NCBI GenBank assembly: GCA_023391015.1
Contig: JAEWBT010000030.1
Span: forward strand, 1-10,228
Reading direction: 5' to 3'
From: Bacteroidota bacterium
GTDB taxonomy: Bacteria > Bacteroidota > Bacteroidia > Chitinophagales > Chitinophagaceae
Length of the DNA: 10,228 nucleotides
Shown here: positions 1-6,452 of the stretch, in pieces
Position numbering within the stretch: the first letter of the stretch is position 1
Layout: every line of letters starts with the position of its first letter
The notes under the pieces: generated by a model
Seen by the model: the letters and a program-made list of their open reading frames with translations, nothing else
Database searches by the model: none
Told to the model about the DNA's origin: nothing
Position numbers and translations under genes: made by a program

Positions 1-988
1 GGCGCTCATCGAGAACATCCAGCGCGCCGGGGCTATAGCCAATCTCTTGCAGCAATCGCAGGCTTTCTTTCGCCTCGGCCAGCAGCAAGCGGATGATTAA
101 AACAAATAACGACAGCCCCGACGCCAGCACCACCACCGCCAGCACGCCCGTGCCCGCCGAGATGCCATTCACTACCTGCCGCAGGGTGCTCAGGCGGGCG
201 GCCTCGCCGCCGACCTCGTAGTGTTGGTCGCGCAGCCATTGAACTAATTCTGGCGCAGCCGGGTCTTTGGCACGCACCAGCAGCCGCGCGGGCGCAGGCG
301 CTTGTAGCCGGAACTGCCGGTGCATTTCTGTTAGGAATTCTTCCGGTACCAAAACCGAGGTTACGCGGTCGGAAAAGCCTACAATCTGCCCCCGGAACGC
401 TTTAGTCTCGCCTCCGCCGCCCAGCAACAGGTTGAAGCCAATGGCCTTCACGGCATTTTCGGAGAGCTGCGGCAAGCCTTGTGTGGGTGCAAAAACGTAG
501 TTGTAGGTGCGCAGGAATTCTTTGGCCAGGATAATCGGCACGGCGGTTTGGCCGGGTGTCCAGTGCCAATCGGGTGGCAGGGTGTCGAGCATGGAGGTTG
601 GGACGGCTTCCAAAAACAGCAAGGTAGAAAACCCCAGTTCGCCCCCAAGCGAGGCGCTTACGGGAAAGGCCGCCCCGGTGAGCTTGCCCACTTCTTCCAC
701 ACCCGGCGCACGCTTCAGAGCTGCTACTTCGGCGTCGGAAAGGCGGATTTTTCCGGGAATGCCCATATCGGCGTCGGTTACGGTTCTCGAAACGGTAAAG
801 TAGCCGCTGCCCAGCGCGTCGGTGCCGTTTTTCCCGTGCAGCGCCGCCCGGAAATTCCACCACATGGCCACCGCCACGAGGAGGAAAAAAGTGCCCAGAA
901 AAAGCGAAGTCCACGCCCATACGCGCCGGCCTTTGGCCCCGCCCGCCAAGAGCAGCTTACGAAGCAGGTCCGTTGGTTTGTTTTTCAT
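1..988 (-). CDS. ABC transporter permease, MacB/FtsX-like (partial, 3' end outside window)
   Basis: This is the membrane subunit of an inner-membrane ABC transporter; 329 codons are visible before the gene leaves the window. The N-terminus (MKNKPTDLLRKLLL) is basic. A first membrane helix follows at about residues 23-44 (VWAWTSLFLGTFFLLVAVAM). Then comes an extracytoplasmic domain of roughly 235 residues, and a second helix at about 279-303. After that helix, the AEAKESLRLLQEIGYSP segment resembles the cytoplasmic coupling stretch of FtsX-type permeases. One helix, a large periplasmic domain and then the helix bundle is the MacB/LolE plan, and the domain is larger than in FtsX itself. The ATG overlaps the stop of the ATPase gene (ATGA), so the two are probably translationally coupled. 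The substrate is unknown: lipoprotein, peptide or envelope signalling roles are all possible. The reading frame is open throughout. Confidence 0.85.
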   Translation of the reverse strand, partial: MKNKPTDLLRKLLLAGGAKGRRVWAWTSLFLGTFFLLVAVAMWWNFRAALHGKNGTDALGSGYFTVSRTVTDADMGIPGKIRLSDAEVAALKRAPGVEEVGKLTGAAFPVSASLGGELGFSTLLFLEAVPTSMLDTLPPDWHWTPGQTAVPIILAKEFLRTYNYVFAPTQGLPQLSENAVKAIGFNLLLGGGGETKAFRGQIVGFSDRVTSVLVPEEFLTEMHRQFRLQAPAPARLLVRAKDPAAPELVQWLRDQHYEVGGEAARLSTLRQVVNGISAGTGVLAVVVLASGLSLFVLIIRLLLAEAKESLRLLQEIGYSPGALDVLDER

Positions 989-1623
989 AAGGAAAAGCGT
1001 TGCAAAGCCCGAAAATGTGGGTTTTCATACAGTTCGGCATAAAGGATTCCGGCACCGCGCAGGTCGGCCACTTCTTCAATCAAAGCCAGCGCCTTTTGCG
1101 CATTTCCGGCATCCAGATGCGAGAAAGGCTCGTCCAGCAGCAGCCATTGAAACGGGGGAATCAGGGCGCGGAGGATGGCTGTTCGTTGTTGCTCGCCGTA
1201 GGAAAGGGTTTTAGCCGGACTGTTGCGCCGGTGGGTTAGCCCCAGCCGCTCTATCCAGCTTTCCAAAACGGCTTCCGGCTCCGGTGACCCTAGGTCTTTT
1301 TTTACCAGCAGATTTTCCCAGAGGGTGAGTTCCGGAAATAAGCGCAAATCCTGAAAAACAACGGAGAGGCGCTGCGCCCGGAGGGCTGCCAGGGTTTCGG
1401 CATCTGCTGAAAGAGCCGGTACTTCATCCCAAAGAATCGCTCCGGAGGCGTCTTTTCGCAGTCCGTAAAAGAGGTGAATCAAAGACGTTTTACCGCTTCC
1501 CGCCGGTGCCCGGACAAACACCCCTTCGCCCTGCGGGAAAAAGAGCTGCCGGCCCCAGATTCCGGAGCCGTTTGCCGCGGGGTGCAGATATTCCGGAAAA
1601 AGGGCTTCTATTTTAAGGGTCAT
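985..1623 (-). CDS. ABC transporter ATP-binding protein (MacB/LolD/FtsE-like), non-canonical
   Basis: This 212-residue cytoplasmic ATPase should power the permease encoded just downstream. Visible motifs are Walker A APAGSGKT (residues 39-46), Q-loop VVFQD (88-92), signature LSYGEQQR (140-147), Walker B WLLLDEP (160-166) and D-loop SHLD (168-171). Two positions are unusual. The first glycine of Walker A is Ala39. Where the switch histidine (usually VTHD) is expected, the protein has YAEL (195-198), with Glu in the His position, and it ends about 15 residues later. The start is the ATG at 1623, which gives a normal N-terminal beta strand (MTLKIEAL). The open frame extends upstream to 1746, but the extra 41 residues look unlike the family and contain three intergenic palindromes. 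A TACTTTTC box lies four bases before the start. The ATPase assignment is secure; the exact transporter type is not. Confidence 0.9.
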   Translation of the reverse strand: MTLKIEALFPEYLHPAANGSGIWGRQLFFPQGEGVFVRAPAGSGKTSLIHLFYGLRKDASGAILWDEVPALSADAETLAALRAQRLSVVFQDLRLFPELTLWENLLVKKDLGSPEPEAVLESWIERLGLTHRRNSPAKTLSYGEQQRTAILRALIPPFQWLLLDEPFSHLDAGNAQKALALIEEVADLRGAGILYAELYENPHFRALQRFSL

Positions 1624-1627
1624 GGGC

Positions 1628-1635
1628 GAAAAGTA
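1628..1635 (-). promoter_or_regulatory. Possible -7 box of the ABC transporter operon
   Basis: Read on the minus strand the bases are TACTTTTC, one mismatch from the Bacteroidota -7 consensus TAnnTTTG, ending four bases before the ATPase ATG. No clear -33 TTTG is seen at 19-21 bases upstream. It would give a leaderless or very short leader transcript. The same arrangement is seen before fumC and the dehydrogenase. Confidence 0.25.
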
Positions 1636-1672
1636 AGCATCAAAGGCGAGTCGCGTATGCTGATTGCAAATC

Positions 1673-1738
1673 TCTTTTCCGGAAAACAGCCTTCCTTTTT
1701 CCGGAAACAGGGTTTGGATTTTCCGGAAGGACTCCCCT
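1673..1738. repeat. Three 22-bp repeats each centred on TTCCGGAA
   Basis: TTCCGGAA occurs at 1677-1684, 1699-1706 and 1721-1728, so the spacing is exactly 22 bases twice. Flanks are partly conserved too: the first two units share TTTTCCGGAAA followed by CAG after a short gap. The array lies between the divergent ABC transporter operon and the acyl-CoA synthetase. Twenty-two bases is close to two DNA turns, so proteins bound at the three sites would lie on nearly the same face. An operator array is an inference, because the same octamer is common elsewhere in the window. Confidence 0.6.
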
Positions 1739-1747
1739 TCTGCCAAC

Positions 1748-1779
1748 TTGCATCTTCCTTTTATAGAATCGTACTTTAC
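1748..1779 (+). promoter_or_regulatory. Possible promoter of the acyl-CoA synthetase gene
   Basis: CTTG ending at 1750 is followed after 21 bases by TACTTTAC (1772-1779). This is close to the Bacteroidota -33/-7 arrangement TTTG-N19-21-TAnnTTTG, with mismatches in both boxes. It lies 34 bases before the start codon in an AT-rich stretch and just downstream of the three-copy TTCCGGAA array. Confidence 0.35.
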
Positions 1780-1812
1780 TCTAAAATCAATCCTTTAATT
1801 TCGGCCTCCTGT

Positions 1813-3588
1813 ATGACGAACAGAATCTTCGATATTGTGGCCACTGCGGCCGGAGACAGCCCGGACCAAACCTTGCTGGCGGCCAAAGAAAACGGCCAGT
1901 GGCGCGAGTGGTCTGCCGACGAATGTTTTCGCAAAGCCAAGCAGCTGGCCGTGGGCCTTATAGACCTCGGCATCAGCCAGGATTTCGAGGACGTACAGGA
2001 GCAGGAAAAAATCATTCTCATCTCGCCCAACCGGCCCGAATGGCTGATTACTGACCTGGGCGTACAGATGGCCGGTGCCATTCTGACGCCCCTTTATCCA
2101 ACCATATCCCCCGCCGACCTGGAGTTTATCCTGGAGGAAGCCGGTGTGCGGTATGTTATTATTTCCGACGCAGCCATTTACCGGCGCTTTAAAGCCGTTT
2201 TAGACGCTACTCCGGCCCTTCGGGCTGTTTTTACGTTTGACCTCATCGAAGGCTTGCCCCACTGGGAAAGCCTTTTAGACGAAGAGTGCGAGATCAGCGA
2301 TGACGGCCTGGAGCGGATTACGCCGGATACCATCGCCACTATTATCTATACCAGCGGCACTACGGGCCTGCCCAAGGGGGTGATGCTTTCACACGCCAAC
2401 ATTTGCGCCAATATTGAACAGGCGTATCCGGCGTTCACCTTTGCTGAAAAAGGGAAACGGGCGTTGAGCTTTTTGCCTTTAAATCACGTTTTTGAGCGCA
2501 CGGTCAGCTACCTCTACATCCGCGGGGGCCTGAGCATCTGGTATGCCGAAGGGCTTGAGAAAATCGGCGATAACCTTAAGGAAGTAAAGCCTATTGTTTT
2601 TTCCACCGTGCCGCGTCTGCTGGAAAAAGTTTATGAAAAGCTGGTCAATGTGGGGCTGGCTCTGAAGGGCAATAAAAGGAAATTATACTTCTGGGCGCTG
2701 GATCTGGCCCGCAAATACGACAATCATAAACCGCAGTCGCTTTCGTACCGCATTCAGCTCACAATTGCCGATAAGATTATTTTCTCCCGCTGGCGGGCGG
2801 CGCTGGGTGGCAACATCCGGGCCATTGTTTGCGGGTCGGCAGCTTTGCAGGAAAAACTCAACCGCACGTTTTCGGCCACCGGCATGACTGTAATGGAAGG
2901 CTACGGACTGACGGAGGCTTCGCCTTTTATTTCCTGCAATCGCTTTGAGTCGGCGGGCCGGCGCATCTGCACGGTTGGGCCACCACTGCCGGGCGTTGAG
3001 GTACGCCTCGCCGACGACGGCGAAATTCTGGTGCGCGGTGCCAACGTGATGAAAGGCTATTATCGCCGCCCCTTAGAAACTGCAGAAGCGCTCATAGACG
3101 GCTGGCTGCATACGGGCGATGTGGGCCGCTGGGAACAAGGTACGTTCCTTAAAATCACGGACCGCAAAAAAGAGATTTTCAAGAACTCGGGTGGCAAATA
3201 CATTGCACCGCAACCCATTGAAAACAAGCTGCGCGAAAGTCCTTTTATTGAGCAGATGATGGTGGTGGGCTCAGGCGAGAAGTTTGTCGGTGCCTTGATT
3301 GTTCCGGCCTTTGAACGCCTGCGCAAATGGCTGGCTGACCACGAGATAGCCATTCCGGAAACCCGTGAAGCAATGGTGGCTTTGCCGCAGGTGCGCCAGC
3401 TGCTTAAAAAGCAGATCGACAAGTACAACGCCGGTTTTTCGGACATTGAAAAAGTAAAGAAATTTGTGCTTTTGCCGCAGGAATGGACGTTGGAGCGGGG
3501 CGAGATGACCCCTGCCCTGAAGCTGCGCCGACGGGTGATTGAACAGCGTTACGCAGATGATATTTCCGGGATGTATATGTCCAAATAA
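1813..3588 (+). CDS. Long-chain fatty acid-CoA ligase (AMP-forming)
   Basis: This 591-residue enzyme activates fatty acids to acyl-CoA through an acyl-AMP intermediate, feeding beta-oxidation or lipid synthesis. It belongs to the ANL (adenylate-forming) superfamily, FadD15/ACSL-like group. Visible motifs are the P-loop YTSGTTGLPKG (residues 179-189), the A5 motif GYGLTEASP (363-371), GWLHTGD (430-436) and DRKKEIFKNSGGKY (450-463). The C-terminal catalytic lysine is K570 in TPALKLRRR. Length and motif order match complete ACSL-type enzymes. The start was placed at the ATG at 1813 (MTNRIFDIV), because such proteins begin near this point. The open frame continues 113 codons upstream into the opposite-strand ATPase gene, but that stretch shows no domain. 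The gene stands alone, converging on fumC with a terminator between. Substrate chain length is inferred from family resemblance only. Confidence 0.93.
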   Translation: MTNRIFDIVATAAGDSPDQTLLAAKENGQWREWSADECFRKAKQLAVGLIDLGISQDFEDVQEQEKIILISPNRPEWLITDLGVQMAGAILTPLYPTISPADLEFILEEAGVRYVIISDAAIYRRFKAVLDATPALRAVFTFDLIEGLPHWESLLDEECEISDDGLERITPDTIATIIYTSGTTGLPKGVMLSHANICANIEQAYPAFTFAEKGKRALSFLPLNHVFERTVSYLYIRGGLSIWYAEGLEKIGDNLKEVKPIVFSTVPRLLEKVYEKLVNVGLALKGNKRKLYFWALDLARKYDNHKPQSLSYRIQLTIADKIIFSRWRAALGGNIRAIVCGSAALQEKLNRTFSATGMTVMEGYGLTEASPFISCNRFESAGRRICTVGPPLPGVEVRLADDGEILVRGANVMKGYYRRPLETAEALIDGWLHTGDVGRWEQGTFLKITDRKKEIFKNSGGKYIAPQPIENKLRESPFIEQMMVVGSGEKFVGALIVPAFERLRKWLADHEIAIPETREAMVALPQVRQLLKKQIDKYNAGFSDIEKVKKFVLLPQEWTLERGEMTPALKLRRRVIEQRYADDISGMYMSK

Positions 3589-3616
3589 GTGCGGCAGGTT
3601 TTAGAAATATCAACAA

Positions 3617-3647
3617 AAAAGGAGCGGCCATTACAGCCGCTCCTTTT
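3617..3647. terminator. Bidirectional rho-independent terminator between the acyl-CoA synthetase and fumC
   Basis: A perfect 12-bp inverted repeat (AAAAGGAGCGGC, loop CATTACA, GCCGCTCCTTTT) is flanked by an A-run on the left and T-rich sequence on the right. It can form a GC-rich hairpin plus U-tract on either strand. It sits 28 bases after the acyl-CoA synthetase stop and 32 bases after the fumC stop, as expected for a shared terminator of convergent genes. Confidence 0.92.
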
Positions 3648-3679
3648 GATTTTTCCGGAAATTTGGGAAAAAAAGGGTT

Positions 3680-5104
3680 TTATTTCCCAATCTTTCCCAC
3701 CATGTGGCCCGGCACCACCCACTCGTCAAACTGTTGTACGGTCATGTGGTCGAAGTCCAGGTTTTGCAGCTTGTATTCCAGCGCTGCCCGCTTTAAGGTA
3801 ATACCGCGCTTGTGAGCATCCTGCGCAATGGCCGCGGCGTTGTAATAGCCGATTTTGGTATTCAGGGCGGTTACCAGCATCAGCGAGTTTTTCACGTGCG
3901 CATCAATGTTTTTCTCAATCGGCTCCAAACCGACGGCGCATTTGTCGTTGAACGATACGCAGCCGTCTCCGATGAGGCGGGCGGAGTGCAGGAAGTTGTA
4001 GATCATCATTGGCTTGTACACGTTCAGCTCAAACTGTCCGTTCATCCCGCCGATATTGATGGCCACATCATTGCCCATTACCTGGCAGGCAATCATGGTG
4101 AGGGCTTCGCACTGCGTGGGGTTTACTTTTCCGGGCATGATGGAAGAACCCGGTTCGTTATCGGGAATGTGCAGTTCGCCGATGCCGGCGCGCGGTCCCG
4201 ACGCGAGCATCCGGATGTCGTTGCCGATTTTCATCAGACTCGCGGCCACGGTTTTGAGGGCACCGTGCGTTTCTACGATGGCGTCGTGGGCGGCGAGCGC
4301 TTCAAATTTGTTTTCGGCGGTTACGAACGGCAGGCCGGTCAGCTCCGCGATTTTCGCCGCTACTTTTTCGGCGTAGCCATCGGGTGTGTTGAGACCGGTG
4401 CCCACCGCCGTTCCGCCCAAGGCCAGCTCGCTCAGGTGCGGCAACGTCGCTTTGATCGCGCGCAGGCCGTGGTCGAGCTGCGATACGTAGCCGGAAATTT
4501 CCTGGCCCAGCGTCAGCGGCGTGGCATCCATAAAGTGGGTGCGGCCGATTTTGACGATGTGCATGTATTCCTCGGCCTTTGCTTTCAGCGTGTCGCGAAG
4601 TTTTTCAATGCCGGGAATGGTATTGTGAACGAGCACTTCATAGGCAGCAATGTGCATCGCTGTGGGGAAGGTATCGTTGCTGGATTGGCTTTTATTGACG
4701 TCGTCGTTCGGGTTCAGCACCTTTTTCTCGTCGGTCAGCTTGCCGCCGGAAAGCACGTGGCCGCGGTAGGCAATCACCTCGTTGACGTTCATGTTGCTTT
4801 GCGTGCCGGAGCCGGTTTGCCACACCACCAGCGGGAACTGGTCTGCTAGTTGCCCGTCCAGAATTTCATCCGCCACTTTAGAAATCAGCTCGGCTTTTTC
4901 CTTTGAAAGCACGCCGAGGTCTTGGTTGGTGAGGGCGGCGGCTTTTTTGAGGTAAGCGAAGGCCCGGATGATTTCGCGGGGCATCTTGTCGGTGTCGCGC
5001 GCGATTTTGAAGTTGTCAATGGAGCGCTGCGTTTGGGCGCCGTAGTAGGCGTCGGCAGGAACCTGCACGGTTCCCATCGTGTCTTTTTCGGTACGGAAGT
5101 TCAT
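3680..5104 (-). CDS. fumC: Class II fumarate hydratase (fumarase C)
   Basis: This 474-residue cytoplasmic enzyme interconverts fumarate and L-malate in the TCA cycle. It belongs to the iron-independent, homotetrameric fumarase/aspartase superfamily. The superfamily signature GSSIMPGKVNP is at residues 319-329 and carries the catalytic serine loop. Also present are TGSGTQSNMN (97-106), the substrate-contacting SSND (141-144) and GRTHFMDATP (187-196) with the catalytic His190. Length is close to E. coli FumC (467). The order of motifs and the GSGTQSNMN form favour fumarase over aspartase or argininosuccinate lyase. The start at 5104 gives the usual N-terminus (FRTEKDTMGTVQVP). There is no Shine-Dalgarno; a TACCTTCG box lies seven bases upstream. 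The gene is monocistronic, ending at the shared terminator. An 8-bp inverted repeat, TTGGGAAA/TTTCCCAA, spans its stop codon. Confidence 0.97.
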   Translation of the reverse strand: MNFRTEKDTMGTVQVPADAYYGAQTQRSIDNFKIARDTDKMPREIIRAFAYLKKAAALTNQDLGVLSKEKAELISKVADEILDGQLADQFPLVVWQTGSGTQSNMNVNEVIAYRGHVLSGGKLTDEKKVLNPNDDVNKSQSSNDTFPTAMHIAAYEVLVHNTIPGIEKLRDTLKAKAEEYMHIVKIGRTHFMDATPLTLGQEISGYVSQLDHGLRAIKATLPHLSELALGGTAVGTGLNTPDGYAEKVAAKIAELTGLPFVTAENKFEALAAHDAIVETHGALKTVAASLMKIGNDIRMLASGPRAGIGELHIPDNEPGSSIMPGKVNPTQCEALTMIACQVMGNDVAINIGGMNGQFELNVYKPMMIYNFLHSARLIGDGCVSFNDKCAVGLEPIEKNIDAHVKNSLMLVTALNTKIGYYNAAAIAQDAHKRGITLKRAALEYKLQNLDFDHMTVQQFDEWVVPGHMVGKIGK

Positions 5105-5111
5105 AGGAAGG

Positions 5112-5119
5112 CGAAGGTA
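5112..5119 (-). promoter_or_regulatory. Possible -7 box of fumC
   Basis: Minus-strand TACCTTCG matches TAnnTTTG except for one base and ends seven bases before the fumC ATG. No -33 TTTG is visible. A TTTCCGGAAA palindrome (5151-5160) lies about 32 bases further upstream. Confidence 0.3.
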
Positions 5120-5204
5120 GGACGCCGCGCGCGTTGGGTCTGGAAGGAGATTTCCGGAAACAGTCTTTTAAAGCAAAAGGTAAAGCCGATTTTATAAACT
5201 TAAG

Positions 5205-5454
5205 AATGCTCGAAGCATTTCCAGTCGCCTGCAATTGCATCGCACCGTACCGGCGTTCCAGCGGAACGCGTTGTAGGTAGAAATGAGATCGTCAGCAGTG
5301 TCCGCGTTCCGGAGGAACGCTTCGTAGGGAATAGAAAAAATGAACCTGAAATTAGCGTTGTGTAAATATGCTTTGTGATTCACAAGGCGTTCCGCTGAAA
5401 CGCTGGTTCCAATTGATTTCATAGTTCTACCCACGAGACATTCCTTTGGAACGC
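5205..5454. repeat. Cluster of REP-like hairpin repeats (GCGTTCC-N3-GGAACGC)
   Basis: Two perfect copies of GCGTTCC-N3-GGAACGC lie at 5253-5269 and 5304-5320 on the plus strand, each followed by a tail resembling TNGTAGGTAGAA. Two imperfect copies are inverted, at 5387-5403 (one arm mismatch) and 5438-5454. The last has the matching minus-strand tail CTCGTGGGTAGAAC. A smaller hairpin, AATGCT-CGA-AGCATT (5205-5219), may be a degenerate member. A conserved 7-bp stem with a 3-base loop and a one-sided tail, in both orientations, is the pattern of intergenic REP elements. No transposase is present here. This cluster fills most of the 455-base gap between fumC and the dehydrogenase; I see no gene in it. 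Confidence 0.7.
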
Positions 5455-5472
5455 TATTTCACTCGACGCTGA

Positions 5473-5484
5473 TCGCTATAGCGA
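5473..5484. repeat. 12-bp perfect palindrome TCGCTATAGCGA
   Basis: A perfect palindrome lies between the REP-like cluster and the dehydrogenase gene, 76 bases before its ATG. It could be a repressor site or a fragment of another repeat. Nothing in the sequence decides this. Confidence 0.35.
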
Positions 5485-5547
5485 AACAGGAAGGTTAAAA
5501 CGAGAACCGCGATCCCTTAAAACAGTGTATGCTTGCAATCCCGGCTT

Positions 5548-5555
5548 TACCTTGC
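5548..5555 (+). promoter_or_regulatory. Possible -7 box of the short-chain dehydrogenase gene
   Basis: TACCTTGC resembles the Bacteroidota -7 box (TAnnTTTG) with the TTG shifted by one base, and ends four bases before the ATG. No -33 element is seen at the right distance. The position directly before the start matches the ATPase and fumC boxes in this window. Confidence 0.25.
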
Positions 5556-5559
5556 CTCC

Positions 5560-6258
5560 ATGAAAACTGCCGTTATCACCGGAATTACCCACGGCATTGG
5601 CCGCGCCATCGCCGAAAAGCTCCTTCGCGAAGGCTTTTATGTTATGGGTTGCGCCCGCAACGTCGCAGACCTTGCCGCGATGGAAGCCGAGTGGAATGTT
5701 TCCGGAAAAGTGTTGCAAACCCACGTTGTGGACGTTGCCGACCCGAGCCGGGTGAAAGCCTTTGCCGAAGCTGTTCTGGCCACTGGTAAATTTCCGGAAA
5801 TCCTTGTCAACAACGCCGGTATTTTCATTCCTGGCAGTCTTGCCGACGAAGCCGAAGGCCATTTAGAAAAGACGATGCAGGTCAATCTGTACAGCACTTA
5901 CCACCTCACCCGCGCCTTGCTGCCCGCTATGAAAAGCGAAGGGCGCGGCCATATCTTCAATATGTGCAGCGTGGCTTCGTTGCAGGCTTACCCGGCCGGC
6001 GGTTCTTACAGTATCAGCAAGTACGCCCTGCTCGGTTTTTCCGACAACCTGCGCGAAGAATTGGCCCCCACCGGAATCCGCGTAACAGCCATTTGCCCCG
6101 GTGCTACCTGGAGCCGGTCGTGGGAAGGCGCGGACGTAGATTCCAGCAAGATTATTCAGGCCAGCGATATCGCCGAGCTGCTGTGGAGCGCTTACAGCGT
6201 TTCGCCGGGTGCCTGTCCGGAGCGCATCGTCATCCGGCCCCAGGGCGGGGATTTGTAG
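5560..6258 (+). CDS. Short-chain dehydrogenase/reductase (SDR), classical type
   Basis: This 232-residue cytoplasmic oxidoreductase has a Rossmann fold. The cofactor loop TGITHGIG is at residues 7-14, NNAG at 84-87, and the active site is Asn109, Ser137 (in CSVAS), Tyr150 and Lys154 (YSISK). CPGATWS (179-185) matches the usual loop after beta-strand 6. Arg33 follows the second beta strand (MGCARN), a position that often favours NADP(H), so NADPH use is likely but inferred. Length is normal for classical SDRs of about 230-250 residues. The ATG at 5560 was chosen because KTAVITG is the usual first beta strand; an upstream TTG in frame would add nine residues with no family match. The physiological substrate cannot be told. 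The gene appears monocistronic between a repeat-rich gap and a hairpin. Confidence 0.93.
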   Translation: MKTAVITGITHGIGRAIAEKLLREGFYVMGCARNVADLAAMEAEWNVSGKVLQTHVVDVADPSRVKAFAEAVLATGKFPEILVNNAGIFIPGSLADEAEGHLEKTMQVNLYSTYHLTRALLPAMKSEGRGHIFNMCSVASLQAYPAGGSYSISKYALLGFSDNLREELAPTGIRVTAICPGATWSRSWEGADVDSSKIIQASDIAELLWSAYSVSPGACPERIVIRPQGGDL

Positions 6259-6289
6259 GTACGGATGCTTTTCCTACTCTTGTTTTGTC

Positions 6290-6309
6290 ACCCCGCTGTA
6301 AGGCGGGGT
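6290..6309. repeat. GC-rich hairpin after the dehydrogenase gene (REP-like or terminator)
   Basis: ACCCCGC and GCGGGGT form a perfect 7-bp stem with a six-base loop (TGTAAG), 31 bases after the dehydrogenase stop. There is no T-tract after it on the plus strand. On the minus strand the stem is followed by GACAAAACAAG, also without T-tract. It may stabilise the 3' end or be a REP-type intergenic repeat; a classic intrinsic terminator is unlikely. The rest of the 194-base gap holds one TTCCGGAA (6379-6386) and the batD promoter box. Confidence 0.5.
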
Positions 6310-6436
6310 CTCACATTATCTGATGCGTTCTCACGCCGGAATCCTAGACTACTGCTGACGCTGGCCAACCTGAATATTTTCCGGAAAGCTGCCGTACCCG
6401 CCCGCTTTTTAACGCCCGCCACGCTCCGGCAAAACT

Positions 6437-6444
6437 TAATTTTG
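6437..6444 (+). promoter_or_regulatory. Probable -7 box of the batD-like operon
   Basis: TAATTTTG matches the Bacteroidota consensus TAnnTTTG at every fixed position and lies eight bases before the batD-like start codon. No clean TTTG is seen 19-21 bases upstream, only a T-run at 6406-6410. It probably drives batD and the two genes downstream with a very short leader. Confidence 0.45.
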
Positions 6445-6452
6445 CGGTCGCC

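Noticed and set aside
479..1042. A 187-codon plus-strand frame over the permease gene
   Set aside because: The minus-strand permease frame is open over 329 codons with clear membrane helices; the plus frame is its shadow.
1474..1812. A 113-codon N-terminal extension of the acyl-CoA synthetase
   Set aside because: It overlaps the opposite-strand ATPase gene, contains the palindrome array and a promoter-like stretch, and has no family resemblance. The ATG at 1813 fits relatives.
3663..3690. TTGGGAAA/TTTCCCAA inverted repeat as a second terminator
   Set aside because: It spans the fumC stop codon, is AT-rich and weak, and the strong GC hairpin at 3617-3647 already explains termination.
3812..4849. 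A 345-codon plus-strand open frame across fumC
   Set aside because: It lies antisense to a fully recognisable fumarase. Its translation is rich in Arg, Gly, Val and His with no domain, as expected for an antisense shadow in GC-rich DNA.
5373..5385. TTGTGA-T-TCACAA as a CRP/FNR-type site
   Set aside because: The half-sites resemble TGTGA/TCACA but the spacer is one base instead of six. The sequence coincides with the tail of an inverted REP-like copy.
5192..5434. An 80-codon minus-strand frame in the fumC-SDR gap
   Set aside because: It is formed by the REP-like hairpins and their spacers and has no plausible promoter or domain.
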